Assembly (NCBI RefSeq): GCF_018327705.1
Contig: NZ_BNEM01000002.1
Location: 248,001-312,000 of the forward strand
Length of the DNA: 64,000 bases
Direction: 5' to 3'
DNA from: Catellatospora sp. TT07R-123
GTDB taxonomy: Bacteria > Actinomycetota > Actinomycetes > Mycobacteriales > Micromonosporaceae
A program made the translations under genes and the position numbers. This document shows, one piece after another, positions 8,345 to 17,137 of this stretch; the stretch's first letter is position 1; every line of letters begins with the position of its first letter. The notes beneath the pieces were generated by a model, which saw only the letters and a list, made by a program, of their open reading frames with translations, was not told where the DNA came from and searched no databases.

Positions 8345-8986
8345 GTGACCGCACCCCAGGAACCGACGCCCAAGGCCCGGCGGGGGCGCCGGTCCGGCTC
8401 CGCCAGCACCCGCCAGGCGGTGCTCGACGCGGCACGGGTGCGCTTCGCCACCGACGGCTTCGCCGCGACCACGATCCGGCGCGTCGCCGCCGACGCGGGA
8501 GTCGACGCCTCCCAGGTGATGCAGTTCTTCGGCACCAAGGACGAGCTGTTCGCCGCGGTGAGAGCCATCCCCGCCTCGGCGGTCAGGCGCTTCGACACCG
8601 CGTTCGAAGGGCCCGACGAGCACCTGGGCGAGCGGGTGGTCCGGGCCTACCTGGCCGCGTGGGAGGAGGTCGCCGAGGAGTCCGAGCCCCTGATGGCGAT
8701 GCTGCGCGGCGCGATCGTCAACGAGGACGCCAGTGCGCAGCTACGCGACTTCATCGAGTCCCGGCTGCGCCACGGGATCACCGGCGGGACCCGCCACGAC
8801 GAGCAGGACGCGATGCTGCGCGTCGGGCTGGCCTCGGCGATGCTGGTCGGCATCATCACCAGCCGGCGCGTCATCGGCGTGCCCGTGCTGGCCGCCGCGG
8901 ACACCGAGCAGATCGTGGCCACCGTCGCCCCGGCCATCCAGCTCATCCTGGTCGGGCCTGCGCCCGGACACCGGCACCCTGTCTGA
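8345..8986 (+). CDS. TetR-family regulator
   Basis: 213 residues from a GTG at 8345, chosen because it lies exactly at the predicted transcription start (leaderless). An in-frame start 21 bp upstream would fall inside the promoter. The helix-turn-helix is at about residues 25-70 (TTIRRVAADAGVDASQVMQFF), followed by a long helical ligand domain. It is divergent from the CocE hydrolase with shared operator repeats between them, so it probably controls that gene and itself. Confidence 0.85.
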   Translation: MTAPQEPTPKARRGRRSGSASTRQAVLDAARVRFATDGFAATTIRRVAADAGVDASQVMQFFGTKDELFAAVRAIPASAVRRFDTAFEGPDEHLGERVVRAYLAAWEEVAEESEPLMAMLRGAIVNEDASAQLRDFIESRLRHGITGGTRHDEQDAMLRVGLASAMLVGIITSRRVIGVPVLAAADTEQIVATVAPAIQLILVGPAPGHRHPV

Positions 8987-8998
8987 CGGCCGAGGCGG

Positions 8999-9041
8999 CC
9001 CGCAGCCCCGCAGGCTTGTCGGCACCTGCGGGAACTGCGGG
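8999..9041. terminator. Bidirectional terminator hairpin
   Basis: CCCGCAG-cc-CCGCAGG pairs with CCTGCGG-gaa-CTGCGGG around a 10-nt loop. It lies between the convergent TetR and ABC-permease genes. There is no T-tract, as is usual in these GC-rich genomes. Confidence 0.6.
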
Positions 9042-9048
9042 CGGCGGG

Positions 9049-11568
9049 TCACTGCGAGGCGATCGCGGCGAGGATGTCGGCGCGGGCCGCGCGGCGGGCC
9101 GGCCACAGCGCGGCCAGCACGCCGACCAGCGCCATGCCCGCCAGCGCCACACCGGCGGTCGGCCACGGGACAGACATCGAGAACACCGGGTTGGCCAGGA
9201 TGACGTACTGCATCACCCCGCCCAGCAGCACGCCGACCGCGATGCCGAGCAGGCCGCCGTACAGGCAGATGACCACGCTCTCGCGGCGTACGGTGCGGCG
9301 CACCAGCGGCCGGGACGCGCCCAGCGCCCGGAACACGCCCAGCTCGCGGGTGCGTTCCAGCACCGACAGCGCCAGGGTGTTCACGACGCCGAACACCGCG
9401 ATCACCACGGCGGCGCCGAGCAGCACGTACACCAGGCCGAGGACCAGGTTGAACGGTCGCAGCACCTCGTCGAGCAGCTGGTCGCGGTCCATCACCACCA
9501 CGTCGGGCCGCTGGGCGAACGCCCGGTCCAGGGCGGTGCGCAGTGCGGCCGGGTCGGCGCCGACGGCGACCATCGTGTCGGTGTAGGTGTCGAGTCCGGC
9601 GGGCAGCTCGGACCGGTCGAGCACGACGCCGCGCAGCAGGTCGGTGCCGTGGTGCAGGCCCGCGACGGTGGTCTGGACCTCGACGTGGGCCGGGTTGCCC
9701 GCGCTGTCGGGGGTGGTGAACCGGAGCCGGACCGAGTCGCCGACGCCGAGCCCGGCTTCGGCCGCGCGCTGCTGGTCGAGCAGGATGCCGCCGCGCAGGT
9801 CGGCCCGGCCCGAGACCAGCTGCGGCCGCAGTGCCGTGCCCAGGGCGGCGGGGTCGAGGGCGGTGACGTCGACCTCCAGCGGCCGGCCGCTCGCGGGCAC
9901 CAGCTGTGCGCTGCCGAGCTGCGGCGCGGCCAGCGCACCGAGGCCGGGCACCGCCGCAGCGGTGGTGCGGGCGGAGTCGTCGAGGATCCCGAACGCCGCC
10001 GCGCGCAGCACGACCGCCTCCTGCGGCACCGCGGCACGCACCTCGTCGGTGAGACCGGAGGCGAGGGTCTGGCCGACGGTCGCGAACGCGCTGACCAGCG
10101 ACAGGCCGATCATCAGTGCGGACGCGGTGGCGGCGGTGCGGCGCGGGTCGCGTACGGCGTTGCGCAGCGCGATCCGGGTGACCGGCCCGCCCCGCCTGCC
10201 GAGCAGCCGCGACAGCGGCCGCAGCACGCCCGCGACCAGGACCGGTGCCATCAGCAGCAGCCCGACCCAGGCGAGCACCGCCCCGGCCATCGCCTGGACG
10301 CGGGCCGGTTCGTCCAGCGTCTCGGCGCTCGTCGTCGCGATCAGCGCGACGCCCGCCCCGACGGCGAGCAGGCCGAGGACGGTGCCCAGGACCAGCGAGC
10401 GGCGCGGGACGGCGGCGTCGGTGCGCAGCGCGGCCATGGGCGACACCCGGGCGGCGCGGCGGGCCGACCCGTAGGCCGACACCATTGTCACGACGACGCC
10501 GACGGCGTAGCCGAGCAGGATCGCCCACGGCGACACGGCGTAGCGCACCGTGTCGGCGACCGGCAGCACCCGCATCGCCAGCAGGCCCAGCCCGACACCG
10601 AGGCCGACCCCGAGCGTCGACCCGACCAGGCCGAGCACGAGCGCTTCGGCGAGCACGGCCCGGCGGACCTGGGCCCGGCGCGCCCCGACCGCGCGCAGCA
10701 GCGCGAACTGGCGGGTGCGCTGGGTGACCAGCATGGTGAAGGTGTTGGCGATGACGAACACCCCGGCCATCAGGGCCACGGCCGCGAACGCGAGCAGCGC
10801 CTTGCGGATGATGTCGGCGTCGCTGTCTGCGGACTTCTCCAGCTGCGTACGCAGCTCGCTGCCGGAGCGCACCTCGAAGCCGGAGCCGAGCTCGGCCCGT
10901 ACGGCGGCCAGGACGGCGGGCTCGTCGGGGCTGGACACCTCGACGCGGGCGAAGCCGGGCGCGGTCCCGGGTGCCTCGTCCCGGCGGTGCAGCAGCCGGG
11001 CGGCGGTGTCGGGGTCGTACGCGACCCCGGGGTCGAGTTCGCGCCCGGCGGGACGGTAGGTGAACAGCCCGACCACGGTCGCGGTGTCGTTGCGGCCGTC
11101 GGTGAGCAGGATGCGGGCCGTGCCGCCGAGGCCCACCCCGGCGTCGGTCGCGGCCTGCTGCTCCAGCGCGACCTCGCCGGAGCGCTCGGGGCCGCGCCCG
11201 GCGGTGAGCGCGAAGCGCTGCGAGCCGTCCCAGTCGGTGCCGCCCGCGTCGGGCCAGGTGGTGGTGCCGAGCTTGCCGTCGGCGCGGACCAGGGCGGCGT
11301 AGCCGGTGCGTACGCCCTCGGCGCGGGTCACGCCGGGCAGGGCCGCCAGCCGGGCGACGGCCTGCTCGGTTATCCCCGTTCGGGATGCGTCACTTTCCAC
11401 GAGGGCGGCCAGGTCGGTGCGCTGCCCGCCGCCGCGGACGGTGGCGGCGGCGGAGTCCGACACCACCCAGGTGGCGACGACGAAGCCCACCCCGAGCACG
11501 ATCGCGGCCAGGGTCATCGCGACCCGGCCCAGGTGTGCGCGCAGATCGCGCAGCATCGCCCGCAGCAT
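9049..11568 (-). CDS. MacB/FtsX-type ABC transporter permease
   Basis: 839 residues. An N-terminal membrane segment is followed by a large extracellular domain, a three-helix FtsX block (about 250-400), more helices, a second extracellular domain and a final FtsX block ending in a membrane segment near the C-terminus. This duplicated arrangement is typical of actinobacterial exporters of lipids, peptides or antibiotics. The ATG overlaps the stop of the ATPase gene (TGATG), so the two form one transporter. A divergent two-component system probably regulates them. Confidence 0.85.
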   Translation of the reverse strand: MLRAMLRDLRAHLGRVAMTLAAIVLGVGFVVATWVVSDSAAATVRGGGQRTDLAALVESDASRTGITEQAVARLAALPGVTRAEGVRTGYAALVRADGKLGTTTWPDAGGTDWDGSQRFALTAGRGPERSGEVALEQQAATDAGVGLGGTARILLTDGRNDTATVVGLFTYRPAGRELDPGVAYDPDTAARLLHRRDEAPGTAPGFARVEVSSPDEPAVLAAVRAELGSGFEVRSGSELRTQLEKSADSDADIIRKALLAFAAVALMAGVFVIANTFTMLVTQRTRQFALLRAVGARRAQVRRAVLAEALVLGLVGSTLGVGLGVGLGLLAMRVLPVADTVRYAVSPWAILLGYAVGVVVTMVSAYGSARRAARVSPMAALRTDAAVPRRSLVLGTVLGLLAVGAGVALIATTSAETLDEPARVQAMAGAVLAWVGLLLMAPVLVAGVLRPLSRLLGRRGGPVTRIALRNAVRDPRRTAATASALMIGLSLVSAFATVGQTLASGLTDEVRAAVPQEAVVLRAAAFGILDDSARTTAAAVPGLGALAAPQLGSAQLVPASGRPLEVDVTALDPAALGTALRPQLVSGRADLRGGILLDQQRAAEAGLGVGDSVRLRFTTPDSAGNPAHVEVQTTVAGLHHGTDLLRGVVLDRSELPAGLDTYTDTMVAVGADPAALRTALDRAFAQRPDVVVMDRDQLLDEVLRPFNLVLGLVYVLLGAAVVIAVFGVVNTLALSVLERTRELGVFRALGASRPLVRRTVRRESVVICLYGGLLGIAVGVLLGGVMQYVILANPVFSMSVPWPTAGVALAGMALVGVLAALWPARRAARADILAAIASQ

Positions 11569-12371
11569 CAGGCACCCGCCCCGACGCTCGTACGGCCCCG
11601 AGCGGCCGACTCCAGGGACCGGACCCGGTCCAGGACCCGGTCGGCGGAGGCGTCGCGCAGTTCGTCGACGATGACGCCGTCGGCCAGGAACAGCACCCGG
11701 TCGGCGTACCCGGCCGCGACCGGGTCGTGGGTGACCATGACGACGGTCTGGCCGAGCTCGTCGACGCTGCGGCGCAGGAACCCCAGCACCTCGGCGCCGG
11801 TGCGGGAGTCCAGCGCCCCGGTGGGTTCGTCGGCGAACACGACGTCGGGGCGGCTGACCAGGGCGCGGGCGCAGGCGACCCGCTGCTGCTGGCCGCCGGA
11901 CAGCTGCGACGGGCGGTGGTGCAGCCGGTCGCGCAGGCCGACGGCGTCGATCACGGTGTCGGCGAAGGCCCGGTCGGGGCGACGCCCGGCCAGTTCCAGC
12001 GGCAGGGTGATGTTCTCCCAGGCGGTCAGGGTGGGCAGCAGGTTGAACGCCTGGAACACGAAGCCCATCCGGTCGCGGCGCAGCGCGGTCAGCGCGTCGT
12101 CGCGCAGGCCGCTCAGCTCCACCCGGTCGGGGCTGCCGTGGCGGGAGCCGTGCAGCCACACCTGGCCGCCGGTCGGGGTGTCCAGACCCGCCAGGCAGTG
12201 CATCAGGGTCGACTTGCCGGACCCGGACGGGCCCATGATCGCGGTGAGTTCGCCGCGGCCGAACGCGACGGTCACCGCGTCCAGCGCGACCACCTGGGCG
12301 TCGCCCGAGCCGTACCGTTTGGTCAGGTCTTCCGCGCTCACCGCGGCTTCGAAACTGGTCATGGCGCCCAC
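11568..12371 (-). CDS. MacB/LolD-type ABC transporter ATPase
   Basis: 267 residues (an alternative ATG at 12362 gives 264). It has Walker A GPSGSGKST, Q-loop FVFQAFNLLPTLT, signature LSGGQQQR, and Walker B VVFADEPTGALD followed by the H-loop THD. The LTAWENITLPLEL stretch is typical of the LolD/MacB subfamily. It energises the permease encoded directly downstream and is transcribed divergently from a NarL-type two-component system. Confidence 0.9.
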   Translation of the reverse strand: MGAMTSFEAAVSAEDLTKRYGSGDAQVVALDAVTVAFGRGELTAIMGPSGSGKSTLMHCLAGLDTPTGGQVWLHGSRHGSPDRVELSGLRDDALTALRRDRMGFVFQAFNLLPTLTAWENITLPLELAGRRPDRAFADTVIDAVGLRDRLHHRPSQLSGGQQQRVACARALVSRPDVVFADEPTGALDSRTGAEVLGFLRRSVDELGQTVVMVTHDPVAAGYADRVLFLADGVIVDELRDASADRVLDRVRSLESAARGRTSVGAGA

Positions 12372-12421
12372 GCTGCCGCCCCGCGGCGGTCCTGCCGTCC
12401 GGCGAGAGTCGATCTCGCCCT

Positions 12422-12435
12422 GCTACTTAAGTAGC
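12422..12435. promoter_or_regulatory. Palindrome in the ABC / two-component divergent promoter
   Basis: GCTACTTAAGTAGC is a perfect 14-bp dyad. The half-site AAGTAG recurs at 12452-12457. It lies between the divergent ABC exporter and histidine kinase genes, so it is a candidate site for the LuxR-type response regulator encoded nearby. Confidence 0.5.
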
Positions 12436-12522
12436 GGGTCGGGTCGACGGAAGTAGTGTCCGGCCCGGCGCCGGGCCTGCCTAGGCTCGGGGGCGAACGG
12501 TCGGCGTGGACGGGAGCGGGCG

Positions 12523-13809
12523 ATGGAGCGGGTCAGGGCGGAGGCGGTGCCGGGCCTGCCGTCGTGGCTGCAACCGGGCCGCCTGCCGCGCCGGATCGCG
12601 CACCGGCTGTTCCCGCTCGCTCTGGGCTTCGCCGTGTTCGTGGGCTCGTTCGTCTCGCCCTTCCGCCCGGCGCTGTACCTGTTCGACAGCCGGGTCCACG
12701 ACTCGCCCCAGTGGCTGGTGGCCGCCTGCGTGCTGGCCTGCGCCGTCAGCGCGACGCTGGTGCGCCGGTGGCGGTGGCCGCTGTTCGTCAGCTCGCTGGT
12801 CGCCTACCTGGCCCTGGCGATGGGCGCGGCGGTGTTCGTCGCCTCGTACTACGCCGGGGCGGGCCGGCCGGGGCCGCCGCAGCGGGCGGGGCGGGCCTGG
12901 CCGTTCTTCCTGGTCGCGGTGCCGCTGGTCGGGGTGCCGGTGGGCTGGAGCGCGATGCACAGCGACCTGCTCTACGAGGGTATGACCGGCGGCCTGCTCC
13001 TGGGCGGCGTGCTCACCGGCCTGGGCTGGGTCGCGATGACCGTGGTGCTGCCGTTCGTGTTCGGGCTGTGGGTGCGCGCCCGCCGCCAGGTCCTCGCCCA
13101 GCTGCGGGAACGGGCCGAACGGCTGGAGCGCGAGCAGCACGAGCGCGCCGAGCACGCCCGCGCCGAGGAGCGCCGCCGCATCGCCCGCGAGATGCACGAC
13201 GTCGTCGCGCACCGGGTGGCGCTGATGGTGCTGCACGCGGGGGCGCTGGAGGTGAGCACCGCCGATCCGCGTACCGCCGAGGAGGCCGCGCTGATCCGCA
13301 CCACCGGCCGGGAGGCGATGCAGGAGCTGCGGGAGGTTCTCGGGATGCTGCGCGCGCCCGGCGGCGCCGAGGGCACCGACCTGGCCCCGCAGCCGACGCT
13401 GGCGGACCTGGACCGGCTGCTGGAGTCCAGCCGCGCGGCGGGGCTGCCGGTGCGGCGGATCGACGAGGGGCGGCCGCAGCAGGTGTCGCCGTCGGCGCAG
13501 CGCACCGCGTACCGGGTGGTGCAGGAGGCGCTGACGAACGTGGCCAAGCACGCCGGGCCGGTCCCGACCACGGTCACGCTGCGCCACGAGCCGCACGAGC
13601 TGGTGGTGACGGTCGACAACGCCGCGCCGTCGCACCCGGTCCCGGCGCATCCCGACAGCGGGCTGGGGCTGGTCGGGCTGGGCGAGCGGGTCGCGCTCGC
13701 GGGCGGCAGCGTCGACGCGCGGCCGCGGCTGGACGGCGGGTTCACCCTGTACGCCCGCATCCCGGCCGACCCGCCGGAACCGGTCGCCGAACGGAAGGAG
13801 CCCGCATGA
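12523..13809 (+). CDS. NarL-type (HPK7) sensor histidine kinase
   Basis: 428 residues. The first ~180 contain four to five membrane segments with little extracellular sequence, suggesting detection of membrane or cell-envelope stress. A coiled coil (about 185-215) leads to the HisKA_3 dimerisation helix RRIAREMHDVVAHRV, where His225 is the probable phosphorylation site. The C-terminal HATPase domain shows DNAAP and GLGLVGLGER as N and G boxes. The stop overlaps the start of the response-regulator gene (ATGA). The neighbouring exporter suggests an export-and-sense module. Confidence 0.9.
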   Translation: MERVRAEAVPGLPSWLQPGRLPRRIAHRLFPLALGFAVFVGSFVSPFRPALYLFDSRVHDSPQWLVAACVLACAVSATLVRRWRWPLFVSSLVAYLALAMGAAVFVASYYAGAGRPGPPQRAGRAWPFFLVAVPLVGVPVGWSAMHSDLLYEGMTGGLLLGGVLTGLGWVAMTVVLPFVFGLWVRARRQVLAQLRERAERLEREQHERAEHARAEERRRIAREMHDVVAHRVALMVLHAGALEVSTADPRTAEEAALIRTTGREAMQELREVLGMLRAPGGAEGTDLAPQPTLADLDRLLESSRAAGLPVRRIDEGRPQQVSPSAQRTAYRVVQEALTNVAKHAGPVPTTVTLRHEPHELVVTVDNAAPSHPVPAHPDSGLGLVGLGERVALAGGSVDARPRLDGGFTLYARIPADPPEPVAERKEPA

Positions 13810-14471
13810 TCCGGGTGCTGGTGGTCGACGACGAGGCGCTGGTGCGCTCCGGCCTGCGGATGATCCTGGAGGCGGCGGGCGACATCGCGGTGGTCGCCGA
13901 GGCCCGCGACGGCGCCGAGGCCGTGGACGCGGCCAGGCGGCACCGCCCCGACGTGGTGCTGATGGACGTACGCATGCCCGGCACCGACGGGCTGACCGGC
14001 GCCGCCGCCGTGGCGCAGCTGCCCGAACCGCCCCGGGTCATCATGCTGACCACGTTCGACCTGGACGAGTACGTGCACGCGGCGCTGCGCGCCGGGGCGG
14101 TCGGCTTCCTGCTCAAGGACACTCCCCCGCGCGACCTGGCCGAGGCCGTCCGCACCGTCGCGGCGGGCAACGCGATGCTGTCGCCGACGGTGACCCGGCG
14201 GCTGATCAGCTCGTTCGCGCAGCGGGGCCCGTCAGTGACCGACCAGGCACGGGCCCGGCTCGCGGTGCTGACCGACCGCGAGCGCGACGTGGTGCGGGCG
14301 GTGGCGCGGGGGCTGTCCAACGCGGAGATCGCCCGCGAGCTGGACATGGCCGAGGCGACGGTGAAGGCGCACGTGAGCCGGGCGCTGGCCAAACTGGGCC
14401 TGGCCAACCGGGTCCAGGCCGCGATCCTGGTGCACGACGCCCGCCTGGACCCCGGCCCGCACCCGCGCTGA
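13806..14471 (+). CDS. NarL/LuxR-family response regulator
   Basis: 221 residues. The receiver domain (1-120) has acidic residues Asp8/Asp9, phospho-acceptor Asp54 in LMDVRMPG, the conserved Thr in MLTTFD and Lys in FLLKD. A LuxR-type helix-turn-helix (about 155-215) reads LTDRERDVVRAVARGLSNAEIA. It pairs with the kinase encoded upstream by 4-bp overlap. Its likely targets include the divergent ABC exporter through the AAGTAG sites at 12422-12457. Confidence 0.92.
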   Translation: MIRVLVVDDEALVRSGLRMILEAAGDIAVVAEARDGAEAVDAARRHRPDVVLMDVRMPGTDGLTGAAAVAQLPEPPRVIMLTTFDLDEYVHAALRAGAVGFLLKDTPPRDLAEAVRTVAAGNAMLSPTVTRRLISSFAQRGPSVTDQARARLAVLTDRERDVVRAVARGLSNAEIARELDMAEATVKAHVSRALAKLGLANRVQAAILVHDARLDPGPHPR

Positions 14472-14604
14472 CGCGGCCGCGACGGCGGTGCGAGCCCGGC
14501 CACACGTGACTCGGCCTATCGCGACGTATTGCGCCTGGCGCCGTAGCCTGCATGCTGGAGGTCGGCGGCACCGCCGCGAGGCAGTCCAGGACGGGAGGCA
14601 CGGC

Positions 14605-15579
14605 GTGAACCACCGCCACCGGGTGCGCCTGGGACGCAGCGGGCTCCAGGTGACACGGATGGGCCTCAACCTGGCCGCGGTCGGGCGCCTGGCCCTCGGC
14701 CGCGCCGACGGGGCCGCCGCCGTCATCGACCATGCCTGGCAGCGCGGCCTGCGGCTGTTCGACACCGCCCCCGAGTACGGCGACGGCAGCGCCGAACGCC
14801 ACACCGGCCGCGCCCTGGCCGACCGGCCGCGCGAGGACTACGTGCTGACCACCAAGGTCGGGCGGCAGAACGAGCCGGGCGGCGCCTACCTGTGGCTCGG
14901 CGACCCCAGCCCCGGACCGCAGTTCGACTTCAGTTACGACGGCGTGCACCGCAGCCTGGAGCAGAGCATGCACCGGCTCAGCGTGGAGCGGCTCGACGTG
15001 GTGCACCTGCACGACCCGGTGCGCCGCGCCGACGAGGCGCTGCGCGGCGGATACAAGGCCCTGGTCCAGCTGCGGGCGGCCGGGACGATCGGCGCGATCA
15101 GCGCCAGCGCCGACCACACCGGCCTGCTGGCCGAGTACGCCGCGATCGGGCGGCGCAGCGACCAGCAGGACCCCGGGTTCGACTGCTTCCTGCTCGCCGG
15201 GCGCTACACCCTGCTCGACCAGTCCGGACTGGACCTGCTGCTGCCCCGCTGCGCCGCGTGGGGCATCGGGGTGATGGCGGCCGGGGTGCTGCACCGGGGC
15301 CTGCTGGCCGGGGCGCCCGCCACCGACCGGCCCGCGTACGTGCGGGAGCGGGTCGAGGCGATCCGCCGGGTGTGCGACCTGTACGCCGTCCCGCTGCGCG
15401 CCGCGGCCCTGCAGTTCCCGCTGGGGCACCCGGCGGTGGCGACGGTGCTGGTCGGCGCGAAGTCACCCGAGCAGCTCGAAGACGACATCGCGATGTTCAA
15501 CCATCCGATCCCCGCCGCGCTGTGGGCCGATCTTAAGCGGCGCAACCTGATCGAGCAGCGCACCCCGACGCCCCGCTGA
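14605..15579 (+). CDS. Aldo/keto reductase, D-threo-aldose (fucose) dehydrogenase type
   Basis: 324 residues from a GTG with GGGAGG 6 nt upstream. The TIM-barrel fold shows FDTAPEYGDGSAERH, with the catalytic Asp and Tyr, then LTTKVG with the catalytic Lys and LDVVHLHDP, where His replaces the more distant fourth residue. The stretch FDFSYDGVHRSLEQS matches the aldose 1-dehydrogenase subgroup, which oxidises L-fucose and related sugars with NAD(P). It is a single gene, convergent with the SDR and separated by a hairpin. Confidence 0.8.
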   Translation: MNHRHRVRLGRSGLQVTRMGLNLAAVGRLALGRADGAAAVIDHAWQRGLRLFDTAPEYGDGSAERHTGRALADRPREDYVLTTKVGRQNEPGGAYLWLGDPSPGPQFDFSYDGVHRSLEQSMHRLSVERLDVVHLHDPVRRADEALRGGYKALVQLRAAGTIGAISASADHTGLLAEYAAIGRRSDQQDPGFDCFLLAGRYTLLDQSGLDLLLPRCAAWGIGVMAAGVLHRGLLAGAPATDRPAYVRERVEAIRRVCDLYAVPLRAAALQFPLGHPAVATVLVGAKSPEQLEDDIAMFNHPIPAALWADLKRRNLIEQRTPTPR

Positions 15580-15593
15580 CCCCGCGACATACG

Positions 15594-15630
15594 CCGGCCG
15601 CCGCCCGCCGGAGCGGACGGCGGCGGCCGG
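15594..15630. terminator. Bidirectional terminator hairpin
   Basis: CCGGCCGCCGCC and GGCGGCGGCCGG form 12-bp perfect arms around a 13-nt loop, between the convergent aldo/keto reductase and SDR genes. Confidence 0.65.
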
Positions 15631-15633
15631 GTG

Positions 15634-16434
15634 TCAGAAGGCGCCGCGGACGGTGCCTCCGTCGACCCGGATCGTGGCCCCGCTGACGTAGTCGGCGTAG
15701 GTGCTGCACAGGTACGCCACCGCCGCGGCGATCTCGTCCGGCCTGCCGTAGCGCACGCGGTCGTTGGGCACGATCTCCCGGACCGAGTTGTGTTCGATCT
15801 CCTCCCAGGTCCCGCCCCAGCCGCGGTCCGGCGCGAGCTTGGTCAGGAAGTCCTGAACGGCCGGGACGAGGATCGCCCCGGGCGACACGACGTTGGAGGT
15901 GACGCCCGTGCCCGCCAGGTCGCGGGCGAGGGAGACCGCCAGGTTGTGCCGGGCGGCCAGGGACGCGTTGTAGTGCGGGTGGTTGCCGAACGGCTGGAGG
16001 CCCAGACCGCCGCCGATGGTGACGACCCGCCCGTAGTCCCGCTCGCGCATCGCCGGGACGAGGCGCTGGATCATCCGTACGCCGGAGACGACGTTGACGT
16101 TGTAGGTGTCCAGCCAGATGTCGGGGCGGGCGGCGGACCAGTCGAGGTGCTCGTACGCCCCGGCGTTGTTGACCAGGATGTCGACGGGGCCACCGGCCAG
16201 GGCGTCCTGGGCTGCCTGGTCGGCGCCCTCGTCGGTGGCGAGGTCGCCGAGGGCGATCGAGGCGCTGCCCCCACCGCCGGTGATCGAGTCGGCCACCGCC
16301 CGCGCGCGTGCGGCGCTGCGGCCGTGGACGACCACCTGCGCGCCTTCGGCCGCGAGCAGCCGGGCGATGGCCTCGCCCAGTCCGGACGTCGACCCGGTGA
16401 CGAGTGCGCGGCGTCCTGCCAGTTGCAGATCCAT
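15634..16434 (-). CDS. Short-chain dehydrogenase-like protein lacking the usual catalytic Lys
   Basis: 266 residues with a clear Rossmann cofactor motif (TGSTSGLGEA), NNAG and a C-terminal SDR region, preceded by AAGGAG and an ATG. The catalytic region is odd. Where classical SDRs have a Ser in strand 5 this reads VVTIGGG, and the YxxxK motif reads YNASL, so both the Ser and the Lys appear replaced while the Tyr remains. It may use a different mechanism, bind without turnover, or belong to a divergent subgroup. It is divergent from a TetR gene with a perfect dyad between them, so substrate-induced expression is likely. Confidence 0.8.
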   Translation of the reverse strand: MDLQLAGRRALVTGSTSGLGEAIARLLAAEGAQVVVHGRSAARARAVADSITGGGGSASIALGDLATDEGADQAAQDALAGGPVDILVNNAGAYEHLDWSAARPDIWLDTYNVNVVSGVRMIQRLVPAMRERDYGRVVTIGGGLGLQPFGNHPHYNASLAARHNLAVSLARDLAGTGVTSNVVSPGAILVPAVQDFLTKLAPDRGWGGTWEEIEHNSVREIVPNDRVRYGRPDEIAAAVAYLCSTYADYVSGATIRVDGGTVRGAF

Positions 16435-16455
16435 GAGAACTCCTTAACGCGTTTT

Positions 16456-16471
16456 GTCTACACACGTAGAC
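16456..16471. promoter_or_regulatory. TetR-type operator between the SDR and TetR genes
   Basis: GTCTACACACGTAGAC has perfect 6-bp arms and a 4-bp spacer. A further half-site TGTAGAC lies at 16492-16498, overlapping the -10 box (TAGACT, 16494-16499) of the rightward TetR gene. Confidence 0.65.
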
Positions 16472-16507
16472 TACGCCGCGAGGTTGCCACCTGTAGACTT
16501 ATTGGCT

Positions 16508-17095
16508 ATGACCCTTGCCACGAACAGGCGGCGCCACGCCGGGAATACCCGCCAGGCGATCCTCGACGCGGCGGTCACCGCGTTCACCAGGCACGGCTAC
16601 ACCGGGGTGGGCGTGCGGGAGATAGCGGCGAACGCCGGGGTTACGGCCATGCTCGTCAACCGGTACTTCGGCTCCAAGGAAGGCCTGTTCGCCGAAGTCG
16701 TCGACGTCTCGTTCGCGCAGCCGACCGTGGTCCCGCAGGATGCCCGCGACCTCGCGGCCGAGACGGCGGAAGCCCTGGTCGCCCGCACCGCGCCGGACAC
16801 CGATGAGCTCGGGCCGTTCGCGCTGATGCTCAGGTCGGCGGCCGACCCGCGCGCCGCCGAGATCATCCAGGCCGCCGTCGAGAAGCACGTCGGCGCCCGG
16901 TTCACCGACGCCCTCCAGGGCCCGCACCCGCAGGAACGGGCAGAGCTGGGACTGGCCCTCATCGCCGGGACATGGCTGATGCGCCGGATCATCGGCACAC
17001 CCGCACTGCGCGACGCCGACCCGGCGGCGCTGACCGCACACCTCACCCGCATGCTGGCGGCGGTCACCGAGCCGCCCGCGACGCCGTCGCCGTAA
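16508..17095 (+). CDS. TetR-family regulator
   Basis: 195 residues. The ATG at 16508 lies 8 nt after a TAGACT box with no Shine-Dalgarno, so the gene is probably leaderless; an upstream in-frame ATG would lie inside the operator region. The helix-turn-helix (about 18-60) reads VGVREIAANAGVTAMLVNRYF. The C-terminal helical domain resembles TetR_C subfamilies tied to catabolic enzymes. It faces the SDR gene and probably represses it and itself through GTCTAC dyads. Confidence 0.85.
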   Translation: MTLATNRRRHAGNTRQAILDAAVTAFTRHGYTGVGVREIAANAGVTAMLVNRYFGSKEGLFAEVVDVSFAQPTVVPQDARDLAAETAEALVARTAPDTDELGPFALMLRSAADPRAAEIIQAAVEKHVGARFTDALQGPHPQERAELGLALIAGTWLMRRIIGTPALRDADPAALTAHLTRMLAAVTEPPATPSP

Positions 17096-17137
17096 TCCGA
17101 GGGCGGCGCCGACGACCCGCTGGATAGCATCCCGGGC

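Noticed and set aside
8320-12456. A 1378-codon open frame on the plus strand
   Set aside because: It lies opposite the TetR, ABC permease and ATPase genes, with no Shine-Dalgarno and low-complexity Arg/Gln/His sequence. It is a GC-bias shadow.
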